DNA from: a virus
Length of the DNA: 64,000 nucleotides
Virus record (IMG/VR): IMGVR_UViG_3300002460_000003
Location: 1 to 64,000 of that record
Reading direction: 5' to 3' (one strand)
Below, one piece after another: positions 15,537-22,805 of the stretch (the first letter of the stretch is position 1; each line of letters starts with the position of its first letter). Position numbers and translations under genes: made by a program. The notes under the pieces are model-generated. The model was not told the origin of the DNA, made no database searches, and saw only the letters and a list, made by a program, of their open reading frames with translations.

Positions 15537-16337
15537 TTATTTAACCTCCCGATCTTTCATCATACCAATTGCAATATCCCGGACTAAACCACCGCGAACA
15601 ATATCGTCAGGGCTGTTAAAGTCAATCACTGCAACACCTTTTAGATTATGCCGTTGAGCAAATGACATAAACCACTCTAGACCACTCTCGCCTTGAATAT
15701 CTTTCTGTAGAATATCACCACACAAAACAAGTTTGCAGTTATCTGATACGCGAGTAACAATACTCTGCATCTCGTCTGGTGTGGTTTGCTGTGCTTCATC
15801 AATAATCAGGAAGCTCTTCTGATCAAAGCTACGTCCACGAATGGATTCCACTTCCTGTACTTCAATCTCTCCAGACTCACCATCACGCAGAGCTACTTCA
15901 TAAGCACCATGACCAATCCGTTGTTTAATAGTATCTAGTACGTTACGGACGTATGGATAAAGCTTCTGAAAACTACTTCCGGGTTTAAATCCTGAAGTCT
16001 TACCTGTTTGTACATAAGCACGAGCTACTACAATCTTTTCAATTTCATTCTTACGAAACTTATCAGCGGCCACTACAGCAGCACAAAATGTCTTGCCTGT
16101 ACCATGTAAACCTAGCACTACAATTGCTTGAATCTCTGGATCATTCAGTAGACGAAAATACTCCTTTTGCTTAGAAGTCTTAGCGACTACTGGTGGGGGA
16201 TTATTACGTTCATCCAAAAACTTCTCTTTAATTTCTGGCTTGACTCCTCCGTTTCGTGTCTTGCGAACTCTTTTGCGGGGTACTTCAACTTCCCCACCAT
16301 CAACAGCAACTACAAATGAACGGCTGGCAGCACCCAT
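15537..16337 (-). CDS. phoH: PhoH-like P-loop ATPase
   Basis: 266 residues. A basic N-terminal extension (RKRVRKTR) precedes a PhoH-type ATPase core: Walker A GLHGTGKT at 76-83, KIVVARAYVQTGKTSGFKPG, and Walker B FLIIDEAQQTTPDEM. PhoH proteins are ATPases with RNA helicase or nuclease-associated roles and are common in large phages. It lies directly upstream of the ClpP-like gene, two bases apart. Confidence 0.85.
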   Translation of the reverse strand: MGAASRSFVVAVDGGEVEVPRKRVRKTRNGGVKPEIKEKFLDERNNPPPVVAKTSKQKEYFRLLNDPEIQAIVVLGLHGTGKTFCAAVVAADKFRKNEIEKIVVARAYVQTGKTSGFKPGSSFQKLYPYVRNVLDTIKQRIGHGAYEVALRDGESGEIEVQEVESIRGRSFDQKSFLIIDEAQQTTPDEMQSIVTRVSDNCKLVLCGDILQKDIQGESGLEWFMSFAQRHNLKGVAVIDFNSPDDIVRGGLVRDIAIGMMKDREVK

Positions 16338-16364
16338 AATATGTCCCTCTTTCAGTTGATAAAA

Positions 16365-16682
16365 TTAAACACCCTTTACACTTTGTAATACTGCTTGAGC
16401 AGCTTCAAGGGAAGTCTTAGCCTTCTTTACTGCGTCTTCAGCCTCCAACTCTTGTTTAGATTTAGTTTTCTCTACAGACTGCAAAGTTACTGTATAATCA
16501 TACTCGCAGTCCCATGACCCCTTACTACTCCCAACAGCGCACCTCTCAACGTGGGTAATTTGAAATAGATGCTCGACACCATTGAATATAACAGAATTAT
16601 TTCCGGGTTTGTATTCTAATGAACTTGCAATTGTTGGGTGTACATCACCGGCCAGCTTACTAAACTTCAATACCATTTCCAT
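16365..16682 (-). CDS. Hypothetical protein, 105 aa
   Basis: Beta-rich first 70 residues, then a Lys/Glu/Ala coiled-coil tail (SKQELEAEDAVKKAKTSLEA). Possibly an oligomeric structural or regulatory protein; no family recognised. Confidence 0.55.
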   Translation of the reverse strand: MEMVLKFSKLAGDVHPTIASSLEYKPGNNSVIFNGVEHLFQITHVERCAVGSSKGSWDCEYDYTVTLQSVEKTKSKQELEAEDAVKKAKTSLEAAQAVLQSVKGV

Positions 16683-16683
16683 A

Positions 16684-16875
16684 TTATAACTTCCTCTGTT
16701 CTAATAGTTCCCTGAAAGCTAGGTAAACTTTTGGAGTCATACCAAACCTACCTAAGGTAGTTGTAGTTGACACATCACCAGTGCTCTCCGTGAAGGATAC
16801 ACTGTCTGTCTCAGAATCATACACCCATTCAACAGATACGTCACCAACGAACTCTTTAATTGAATAACTAATCAC
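16684..16875 (-). CDS. Hypothetical protein, 63 aa
   Basis: Beta-rich (GDVSVEWVYDSETDSVSF) with a short C-terminal helix. Overlaps the upstream gene at ATGA. Function unknown. Confidence 0.5.
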   Translation of the reverse strand: MISYSIKEFVGDVSVEWVYDSETDSVSFTESTGDVSTTTTLGRFGMTPKVYLAFRELLEQRKL

Positions 16876-17333
16876 TCAATAGCCTCCTCAAAAACTCTCA
16901 GCAATGCATTAGTCGTTACATCCCTAGCCCTATTAAACACATCGTACTTCTTACCTAAAGCTTTGAAGTCTTCCCACGGCATATTTTCCAACTCCTCCTT
17001 ACTATAAGCATCAGATGGTCTTACAACACATGATACTAGTTTAGCACCCATTAGGTTATAGTGCAAGCTTTCTACATCAATAATCGCATTATTTAGTACA
17101 TAATCCTGTACTTTCTTCCAGAACTCCATACGATTATACTCTTCAATCACTTGCTTACCAACAGGGACACTAGGAATTTCATATTCACACTGATACAGCA
17201 TTACAGAGAAGTAGTTCCCTTCAATCACTGTACCTTCATTTGTATTCTGTAGACGATAACCTTGCTTCACTGCTTCAATAAACCGTAGCAAGAAAATATT
17301 AGGATTACTTTCAAAGATTTCTAGTTGTTGCAT
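16872..17333 (-). CDS. Hypothetical protein, 153 aa
   Basis: Soluble, opening MQQLEIFESNPNIFLLRFIEAVKQGY, with alternating strands and helices. No recognised motif. Confidence 0.55.
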   Translation of the reverse strand: MQQLEIFESNPNIFLLRFIEAVKQGYRLQNTNEGTVIEGNYFSVMLYQCEYEIPSVPVGKQVIEEYNRMEFWKKVQDYVLNNAIIDVESLHYNLMGAKLVSCVVRPSDAYSKEELENMPWEDFKALGKKYDVFNRARDVTTNALLRVFEEAIE

Positions 17334-17348
17334 TTACTTGTCCCCTCC

Positions 17349-17543
17349 TTAACCAACAACAACATTTTTAATTTCAAGACGATAGCCAGTCTTCCTACCA
17401 AGAGCCTTCAGCGCGTCTAGGAAGTCTTTAACTGTGGGGTAGTCTGTTGAACCTTTACCATAAGTAGCATATTCATAAGTGGATACACTTGTCTTATCTG
17501 ATGCTGTATATTCAACCCATGCAATTACTGTTTTCATTTTCAT
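17349..17543 (-). CDS. Hypothetical protein, 64 aa
   Basis: Begins with a basic and hydrophobic strand (MKMKTVIAWVEY), ends LEIKNVVVG. Overlaps the upstream gene by four bases. Function unknown. Confidence 0.5.
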   Translation of the reverse strand: MKMKTVIAWVEYTASDKTSVSTYEYATYGKGSTDYPTVKDFLDALKALGRKTGYRLEIKNVVVG

Positions 17544-17917
17544 TCTCCTTGAACTTTCTTACGTGAATTACGTTTCTGTTTTGTTTGCTCTGGAGCCTGT
17601 GGTTTAATTACTTCAATTACAATATCCTCTTTTTCAACAGGCTTGTCAACAATTACTTTACTAGTTACGTCAGTAACGCTCGCTGCGCCAGCAGCACCCC
17701 ACTCAAGCAAACCATTCATAACATCAAACAAGTGATCTGTTTCATCACCAGACAGCTTACTCAGCTCCTCTTTATATCCAACAGCTTCACCTTCTTGAAG
17801 CTCAGCTAGGAAATAACCGTATTGGTAATTGATTTGTACAGGCTTATTAAACCCTTTAGTTGAAGCTTGCTTTAGTGCGATTACAAAGTCTTTAAATGTT
17901 TTAGTTGCAATGTTCAT
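17540..17917 (-). CDS. Hypothetical protein with basic tail, 125 aa
   Basis: N-terminal 80 residues form an alpha/beta unit (FVIALKQASTKGFNKPVQINY). A disordered, Pro/Lys/Arg-rich C-terminus (KQKRNSRKKVQ) suggests nucleic-acid contact. Function unknown. Confidence 0.55.
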   Translation of the reverse strand: MNIATKTFKDFVIALKQASTKGFNKPVQINYQYGYFLAELQEGEAVGYKEELSKLSGDETDHLFDVMNGLLEWGAAGAASVTDVTSKVIVDKPVEKEDIVIEVIKPQAPEQTKQKRNSRKKVQGE

Positions 17918-18009
17918 TATTACTCCTTAGTTTTAATTAATCGGTAGCCTGCATCATACAATGTTTCTGCTGCGTTGTAAGGATTATTTATAATTAGCTC
18001 GTGTAGTTA

Positions 18010-18441
18010 TCAACCATTGTGAATTTCCTCATATTCAATTTCTTTTATAGTACCTTCTTTTACAAGAAGTGCAACAATATCTTGTGTGAATTGCTTTTCT
18101 TCAAGCCACGCCTGCTTCCTCTTAAGATACGCTGTAACTTTCTCATTGTATTCTATATATCCTGGCGATCCGTATGACCATACGTGCATAGCAACCGATG
18201 GCAATTCATCCTGGGTGCAGTATTTATACAGATTCTCGGGTAGGTTGTAGCCAGTTAGTGCGTAAATATCAGTCTCAAGTTGGTCAAAGAACTCCTTAGC
18301 CTCCGGTACTTGGTTAATCATATGTGTTTTCAGGTACTTCGCAAAGTATTCTTCACCAAGCTTTTCTTTGCTGCTGTATAGACCACCAACCGTGTAGTCT
18401 GAGTATTCTCCAGAGCTAAACATGTAAAAATAATCAGTCAT
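18010..18441 (-). CDS. Hypothetical protein, 143 aa
   Basis: Begins MTDYFYMFSSGEYSDYTVGGLYS, resembling small phage proteins that open with 'YFvFSsGEYSDY'. Charged helical centre and acidic end. The 90 bases downstream to 17917 hold no credible gene. Confidence 0.6.
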   Translation of the reverse strand: MTDYFYMFSSGEYSDYTVGGLYSSKEKLGEEYFAKYLKTHMINQVPEAKEFFDQLETDIYALTGYNLPENLYKYCTQDELPSVAMHVWSYGSPGYIEYNEKVTAYLKRKQAWLEEKQFTQDIVALLVKEGTIKEIEYEEIHNG

Positions 18442-18682
18442 TCTGTTTATCTCCTGTTAGTAATTTATTTGTCATAAGACCGTTCTCTTTAAGCACTTTA
18501 AAGAATCTCTTATTTTCCTTCTCAAGTGCATCCTTCTCCATCAACACTACTTTCAACAACCAATACAGGGTACTCTCATACGATTGTGAATGCAAGTCAT
18601 TTCTCAGCACTACTGACTGAATTGTCCCTGATTTACCTTTAGGGTCTAGGAGTTTTAGTTTCTGTATGTTAGCTGGGGTCAT
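18434..18682 (-). CDS. Hypothetical protein, 82 aa
   Basis: Helical, basic and acidic residues mixed; KDALEKENKRFFKVLKENG looks coiled-coil. Overlaps both neighbours. Function unknown. Confidence 0.5.
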   Translation of the reverse strand: MTPANIQKLKLLDPKGKSGTIQSVVLRNDLHSQSYESTLYWLLKVVLMEKDALEKENKRFFKVLKENGLMTNKLLTGDKQND

Positions 18683-18887
18683 TGTCTTCTACCTTATCTT
18701 CAAAGTCAACACGCCATTGCCAATATGGTTCTGGTTGATTCTTTGGTAAATTTAGAACCTCATTCAGCTCAACCATAGAATAGCACACAGCAACAAGTGT
18801 AGTTCCTTTCCAACCTTCTCCCGGCTCTGTTACATGACTCACGGAGATGATCACAGGATAACCATTCACCTTGATGTCATCAATCAT
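18669..18887 (-). CDS. Hypothetical protein, 72 aa
   Basis: Start set at MIDDIKVNGYPVIISVSH with AAGGGG upstream; an ATG five codons earlier overlaps that site. Beta-rich with a Trp-rich C-terminus. Function unknown. Confidence 0.5.
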   Translation of the reverse strand: MIDDIKVNGYPVIISVSHVTEPGEGWKGTTLVAVCYSMVELNEVLNLPKNQPEPYWQWRVDFEDKVEDNDPS

Positions 18888-18898
18888 ACTAACCCCTT

Positions 18899-19099
18899 TC
18901 ATTTCTTAAAGCACCACATAAGGTGAGACAATGTTACTACAAACACCCACAAACAGCTACATAAAACAAGCGCTAGCATCGTAGTGGTAGGGTGGTCAAG
19001 GTAGCACTCTTTAATCTCTTTTTCACGGCTATAAAGCTTATAGAAACCTACTCCACAGGCGACGTATAGGACAGCTAGTAGGGTGTATAGTGTGATCAT
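18899..19099 (-). CDS. Two-helix membrane protein, 66 aa
   Basis: Hydrophobic segments at about 3-21 and 40-62 separated by a charged loop (YSREKEIKECYLDH). Probably an inner-membrane hairpin protein. Overlaps the upstream gene by four bases. Confidence 0.55.
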   Translation of the reverse strand: MITLYTLLAVLYVACGVGFYKLYSREKEIKECYLDHPTTTMLALVLCSCLWVFVVTLSHLMWCFKK

Positions 19100-19263
19100 T
19101 TTTTAAAGCACTCCGTTTTAGTTTTCCCAAGGCGGATAGGGTGTAAGTTTGATTTTATCACAGTCGCCGCCGCTAAACAATTATCTTCACTAGAAAACTC
19201 CTGTGTTGTAATAGCACTACCATCCATTGTAAGGATGGCTATAATCAATACCCATGTACTCAT
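19096..19263 (-). CDS. Putative exported peptide, 55 aa
   Basis: The N-terminal hydrophobic stretch WVLIIAILTM followed by polar residues resembles a signal peptide or anchor; two Cys in the mature part could form a disulfide. Overlaps the next gene by four bases. Confidence 0.45.
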   Translation of the reverse strand: MSTWVLIIAILTMDGSAITTQEFSSEDNCLAAATVIKSNLHPIRLGKTKTECFKK

Positions 19264-19264
19264 A

Positions 19265-19402
19265 TTATTTCTCCTCTACGATTTGATGTACTTCACAAGG
19301 TTGTCCAGCAACTCTTTTAGTAATTGCGTCCAATAGGTCAGGCTCCCCTGCACACAGGATAACCCATATTGTGATAAAACCAAATAGCCATGCGTCATTC
19401 AT
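19265..19402 (-). CDS. Putative single-pass membrane peptide, 45 aa
   Basis: Starts MNDAWLFGFITIWVILCAG, one hydrophobic helix, then a soluble acidic tail. GGAGG-like sequence lies before the following gene. Role unknown. Confidence 0.45.
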   Translation of the reverse strand: MNDAWLFGFITIWVILCAGEPDLLDAITKRVAGQPCEVHQIVEEK

Positions 19403-19403
19403 T

Positions 19404-19655
19404 TCAAGCCTCCTTTGGAATATTTATAAGCTTGTGTGTTGAATGATCAAAACCTTCTGGAATGAAACCCCTTGCGATTAGAAGCTCGATTGCTTCACTA
19501 GTAGACCACTCATCATAGACACAATCTTCACAGTAAACTCCTTCATGTAGTCCATTCACAACCGGACACACATCATCCTCACAGTATTTACAGCCATGTA
19601 CTGAGCAACAGTGTGTAGCGTGAACACCAAAGCTGCTATCATCTTTATTAATCAT
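19404..19655 (-). CDS. Cys/His-rich protein, 83 aa
   Basis: The first 50 residues hold ten Cys and His residues (HCCSVHGCKYCEDDVCP, YCEDCVYD), enough for two zinc sites. The C-terminus is a short helix. One of several zinc-type proteins in this operon; probably a regulator or inhibitor of a host factor, but that is inference. Confidence 0.6.
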   Translation of the reverse strand: MINKDDSSFGVHATHCCSVHGCKYCEDDVCPVVNGLHEGVYCEDCVYDEWSTSEAIELLIARGFIPEGFDHSTHKLINIPKEA

Positions 19656-19969
19656 TTCATTTCATCCATTGCTTTTAGGAGACAAGGCTTACAAATACAC
19701 GCTGTAGAAGATTCGTAATCAGGTTCTTCACCAAGCTGTATCGCTTTCAATACACTCTCATTACATTCATTACAATATATACTAGTCCAAGAAGTATTTC
19801 CAATTGTTTTATCAACATCTTTATAATCTGGGTGACAACCCAGTGCTACTAGCTTGTAGTAAATGACTTCCTTATCATTTCCATACTGCCACTCCCCTTT
19901 ACGGAAGTATGTCTGCTTCCATTCTGAAGCTGCATTAGCAGCCCGACCCTCTCTAGTAATCACTTTCAT
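19652..19969 (-). CDS. Zinc-ribbon-like protein, 105 aa
   Basis: Start set at MKVITREGRAANAASEWKQ. Two Cys pairs near the end, YCNEC and CICKPC, spaced as a zinc ribbon. Overlaps the downstream gene at ATGA. Function unknown. Confidence 0.55.
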   Translation of the reverse strand: MKVITREGRAANAASEWKQTYFRKGEWQYGNDKEVIYYKLVALGCHPDYKDVDKTIGNTSWTSIYCNECNESVLKAIQLGEEPDYESSTACICKPCLLKAMDEMK

Positions 19970-20124
19970 TTCAATCCCTCCCAATATTTCTCAACAGGTA
20001 CACCCTGAATGTAAGATTTCATAGCGTCCTTAGTCTCTACTACAGTCATGTCCCGGTCAAGCTTTTCTTTCAAATAATTGATGAAGCCACACCAAGATGT
20101 GTTTGGATAAATTGGTTCTATCAT
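19966..20124 (-). CDS. Hypothetical protein, 52 aa
   Basis: Start set at MIEPIYPNTSWCGFINYL with a G-rich ribosome site upstream. Helical remainder. Overlaps neighbours on both sides. Function unknown. Confidence 0.45.
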   Translation of the reverse strand: MIEPIYPNTSWCGFINYLKEKLDRDMTVVETKDAMKSYIQGVPVEKYWEGLK

Positions 20125-20345
20125 CCCACAAGCTCCCCTGTCTTCCGCACAATCCATTCAGGGGTTGCACTGAACTCCAGCTTCTCAACCCTAAATAAGT
20201 GTTCATCAAAACACGCTTCACATTTGTAGAACTCCTTTACATCCTCTTGACTTTTGAAGAAGCCCTCGAAGAGTTTCACTACACAGCAATAGCACGTCTC
20301 CTGATTATCAATCAACACCCATCGGTAGTAAATTACGTCTTCCAT
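20121..20345 (-). CDS. Zinc-ribbon-like protein, 74 aa, first gene of the leftward operon
   Basis: Start set at MEDVIYYRWVLIDNQ, downstream of GAGGAGAGG. Cys pairs CYCC and CEAC about 25 residues apart suggest a zinc ribbon. It is the promoter-proximal gene of the operon, 27 or so bases from the predicted transcript start, so it should be among the first proteins made. Confidence 0.6.
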   Translation of the reverse strand: MEDVIYYRWVLIDNQETCYCCVVKLFEGFFKSQEDVKEFYKCEACFDEHLFRVEKLEFSATPEWIVRKTGELVG

Positions 20346-20378
20346 CTTTCCTCTCCTCATTAGTTAATCACAAGACCT

Positions 20379-20407
20379 ATGTTAACTCATTTTCTGAGGG
20401 AATGCAA
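20379..20407 (-). promoter_or_regulatory. Candidate promoter of the long leftward operon
   Basis: Minus strand TTGCAT and TAACAT with a 17-base spacer. Predicted transcription start lies about 27 bases before the first start codon of the operon. Weak -35, acceptable -10. Confidence 0.5.
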
Positions 20408-20453
20408 GGGCTGTTGTGAATTATTTTATGAGGCTCTTGGGATACAAGAGGTG

Positions 20454-20482
20454 TTGACAAGGTGTGGATGTGGGTGTAGTAT
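20454..20482 (+). promoter_or_regulatory. Sigma70-type promoter of the rightward regulator genes
   Basis: TTGACA, 17-base spacer, TAGTAT. It faces away from the leftward promoter, with about 45 bases between the two elements, and would make a leader of about 330 bases before the ribbon-helix-helix gene. Confidence 0.6.
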
Positions 20483-20581
20483 AGGTGGCATGTGAGGACA
20501 GAGGAGGAGGGTATACGAACTTTATACACATAGGTACACGCAGAAAATACAATTACCTATACGCAATTAGTGCGTAAGAGT

Positions 20582-20623
20582 AAGATAGAGAGAATAAGAT
20601 AGAAAAAGAAAGATAGAAAAGCT
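20582..20623 (+). repeat. Three direct repeats with 14-bp period
   Basis: AAGATAGA begins at 20582, 20596 and 20610, exactly 14 bases apart, in a purine-rich stretch. The repeats lie between divergent promoters and a small ribbon-helix-helix gene, so they could be operator iterons or an origin element. Confidence 0.6.
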
Positions 20624-20649
20624 TTACCGCTGATACCATAAGATATACG

Positions 20650-20749
20650 TCAGAGCGAAGACATCTTCTTTTGATTTTATCATTATGTAATTGATTATTG
20701 CATGGCTGTAGATTTGTGCTGTATCATATTCCTTTGTATCAGAGCGAAG
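20650..20749 (+). repeat. 11-bp direct repeat, two copies
   Basis: TCAGAGCGAAG occurs at 20650-20660 and 20739-20749 in the long leader. Between the second copy and the next gene, GGAATAC / GTATTCC form a long hairpin. Possibly a regulator-binding site or RNA signal. Confidence 0.45.
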
Positions 20750-20819
20750 CTAAACGAAATAGACTGGAATACGTAGTTTCTGCGTATAGTCTCTAAGAAG
20801 TATTCCCAAGGAGAAGAAT

Positions 20820-20945
20820 GTGGACCTTTATATACCCCGTGACTTGAGAGAGTGGATTGACGCAAACCGTGGTGAAATGAGCAGACAGGCTTTCATCATT
20901 AAATTTATGTTTAAGCTAAAGGAGATGGACGAAATGAAGAAGTAG
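20820..20945 (+). CDS. Ribbon-helix-helix DNA-binding protein, 41 aa
   Basis: GTG start with GGAG six bases upstream. The sequence VDLYIPRDLREWIDANRGE then SRQAFIIKFM matches the strand-helix-helix pattern of Arc/CopG-type repressors: a beta strand ending IPxxL, a polar turn with S-R, and a second helix. Such proteins bind short direct or inverted repeats as dimers. The 14-bp repeats upstream are a natural candidate operator, so it may control both divergent promoters. Confidence 0.65.
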   Translation: MDLYIPRDLREWIDANRGEMSRQAFIIKFMFKLKEMDEMKK

Positions 20946-21004
20946 ATAGAATCACACATAACTAACTAAAACTATATAACTATTAAAACTTAAGGTATAA
21001 GAAA

Positions 21005-21469
21005 ATGGAAGAATATGAACAATACGTAAAGTTGCCATACACGTTAATGGCTGCGCAGGGATACATAAACAAAGACACTGGTGAGTATGTAAAAATATCT
21101 CAAGGTGCAAAATTTGTTTACCTTTATCTAAAGGCAAGGAATCAATTCTTTGTTGTAGAGCGTGGTGGTGATCACTTTGAAGCCCAAAGCACAATTGCTG
21201 AAGCAGTTGGTATGGATACTAGAAGGGTGCACGAAATTATTTTAGAGTTCATTAAAAATGGAGTTGTGTATGCAGAAAAGGAGGCTTGCAGCAACGGAAG
21301 ACGATGGCACTACCGTAAGGTCAATAATTTAGTTTTGTGGAAAGGGAAGGATAAAACCCCAGTGAATCAGGGGAAGAAAGCTGCAAAACAACGTTGTCCA
21401 GATGCTCCTCATATGGATGAGGTTCCAGAGTGGCTTTGGAATGATGATCTTAACGGAGGTGAATTCTAA
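21005..21469 (+). CDS. Winged-helix DNA-binding protein
   Basis: 154 residues. Residues about 32-100 have a winged-helix layout: GAKFVYLYLKARN, then STIAEAVGMDTRRVHEIILEF as the helix-turn-helix, then a short wing. A basic linker and acidic, Trp-containing tail (EVPEWLWNDD) follow. Candidates are a transcription regulator or replication initiator; the position in a regulatory cluster favours the first. Confidence 0.6.
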   Translation: MEEYEQYVKLPYTLMAAQGYINKDTGEYVKISQGAKFVYLYLKARNQFFVVERGGDHFEAQSTIAEAVGMDTRRVHEIILEFIKNGVVYAEKEACSNGRRWHYRKVNNLVLWKGKDKTPVNQGKKAAKQRCPDAPHMDEVPEWLWNDDLNGGEF

Positions 21470-21681
21470 TGAATCTAGATTGTGAAAGTTGTGGTATAGG
21501 CTATATGATTGATAAGAAGAGGGATCGTCAGGAGACTTACCTTAGAGTGAGGGGTAAGATTAACGAGTATTTTTCCGAGTGTAATTTTTGTGGGCATAAA
21601 ACTCAGAGTGGTTGGCAGATCATAGTCAATCGAGATAACCACCTTTACTTCCATAGGATGGTAGAGAAAGGTATAGTTTAA
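21469..21681 (+). CDS. Zinc-ribbon protein, 70 aa
   Basis: CESC near residues 5-8 and CNFC near 38-41 give a four-Cys zinc ribbon. The start overlaps the upstream stop (TAATG), so it is coupled to the winged-helix gene. Function unknown. Confidence 0.6.
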   Translation: MNLDCESCGIGYMIDKKRDRQETYLRVRGKINEYFSECNFCGHKTQSGWQIIVNRDNHLYFHRMVEKGIV

Positions 21682-21689
21682 AATAGTGA

Positions 21690-21718
21690 TTGACACAAGG
21701 ACGTGTCTCTTGTATAAA
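21690..21718 (+). promoter_or_regulatory. Sigma70 promoter
   Basis: TTGACA, 17-base spacer, TATAAA, placed about 30 bases before the next gene. Near-consensus. Confidence 0.75.
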
Positions 21719-21747
21719 TGGAGTTGTTTAACAATTAGGAGGTAAAA

Positions 21748-22131
21748 ATGAACAATTGTCCAATATGCAAAACAGAGCTAATTGAACGCAATGGTAAATT
21801 TGGCCCGTTCATCTGCTGTCCAAAAGGTAATCATGGTACATTTAGTATCCAAGGCAGTACTCTGTATTTTACAGGTGCTGTCGGTTCCATGCTAAAGCAG
21901 GGTAGGATGCAGCAAGCTTACGATACACTTGCTTTACAATATATTGATACTGGTGTATCATTCCAACCTACACTTTCACAAATGATGAATGCTCAACTGG
22001 CTCAGTTTGGTTGGGACAGCTCTAATGAGTTGAATCAGCTTGCAGAATTTGCTGTTGGTGATCCAGATCATATGTGGGATGAAGATGAGTTGAATAATTC
22101 AGGGGCATGGTGGAATACTCGGATGTATTAA
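21748..22131 (+). CDS. Protein with topoisomerase-type zinc finger, 127 aa
   Basis: The N-terminus CPICKTELIERNGKFGPFIC resembles the C4 zinc fingers at the end of type IA topoisomerases (Cys pairs, then GxFGxFxxC). The rest is helical and acidic with no topoisomerase core. AGGAGG lies upstream. Likely nucleic-acid binding. Confidence 0.6.
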   Translation: MNNCPICKTELIERNGKFGPFICCPKGNHGTFSIQGSTLYFTGAVGSMLKQGRMQQAYDTLALQYIDTGVSFQPTLSQMMNAQLAQFGWDSSNELNQLAEFAVGDPDHMWDEDELNNSGAWWNTRMY

Positions 22132-22143
22132 TAGGAGGATAAA

Positions 22144-22533
22144 ATGAACATCATTATAGAAAAACGACAATACAGTAAATCTCTGTTATCCTCATACCCA
22201 AGCAGGATTTTTGTATTTGGTGATAACATGAAACGTTATGGTAAGCGAGGTCAAGCCATCATACGAGATGAACCAAACGCTTTTGGAATAGCCACAAAGC
22301 GATACCCAAGTATGGATGATTGGGCATTCTTTTCTGACAAAGACGATGAGTTTGATTGTGTACTAGGTGATCTTAGGAAACTCTATAAGCTCAGTAAAGG
22401 TAACACAATTGTATTCCCAGCAGCAGGTATTGGAACAGGATTAGCTGACATGGAGAATAGAAGTTTTGCTTTATGGTCTAAGATGAATTCAATACTTAAA
22501 GATTATTTTGGTTATATTAACGGAAACAGTTGA
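22144..22533 (+). CDS. DUF7831-like conserved phage protein, 129 aa
   Basis: Carries FVFGDNMKRYGKRGQA, PNAFGIATKRYPS and FPAAGIGTGLADM, a set conserved in proteins of many large phages. The Gly-rich FGDN and GIGTGLA loops suggest a nucleotide-binding, possibly macro-domain-like fold, but activity is unknown. AGGAGG precedes the start; coupled to the zinc-finger gene. Confidence 0.6.
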   Translation: MNIIIEKRQYSKSLLSSYPSRIFVFGDNMKRYGKRGQAIIRDEPNAFGIATKRYPSMDDWAFFSDKDDEFDCVLGDLRKLYKLSKGNTIVFPAAGIGTGLADMENRSFALWSKMNSILKDYFGYINGNS

Positions 22534-22558
22534 CTTATTGATTTATGATTGCTACAAT
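22530..22558 (+). promoter_or_regulatory. Sigma70 promoter
   Basis: TTGACT, 17-base spacer, TACAAT, beginning inside the stop region of the preceding gene and serving the 54-residue gene. Confidence 0.65.
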
Positions 22559-22598
22559 GTGTCTTATCAGCCAACAAGAATAACAAAGGTAATCAAAC

Positions 22599-22763
22599 AT
22601 GGAATACGAAGACATCTTAGAACTACTAGATGATTACGATGAAAGGTTCATTATAGTAGACTACGAACAAGAAGAAACAGAAGTAGCATTCAGATGGGAG
22701 TATCAACATGAGTCAATCACCGAGGTAGATACTTACTTTAGAAAGATTCATGCTGATTATTAA
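22599..22763 (+). CDS. Small acidic protein, 54 aa
   Basis: ATG to TAA, sequence opening MEYEDILELLDDYDERFIIV. Strongly acidic with one hydrophobic strand. It has its own promoter and is followed at once by another promoter, so it is an independent unit. Function unknown. Confidence 0.55.
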   Translation: MEYEDILELLDDYDERFIIVDYEQEETEVAFRWEYQHESITEVDTYFRKIHADY

Positions 22764-22770
22764 ATAATGC

Positions 22771-22799
22771 TTGACAAACTGTCATAAAACTGCTATAGT
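22771..22799 (+). promoter_or_regulatory. Strong sigma70 promoter before the structured RNA
   Basis: TTGACA, 17-base spacer, TATAGT. It is not followed by any reading frame for about 330 bases but by a run of strong RNA hairpins. Confidence 0.8.
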
Positions 22800-22805
22800 T
22801 CAATT

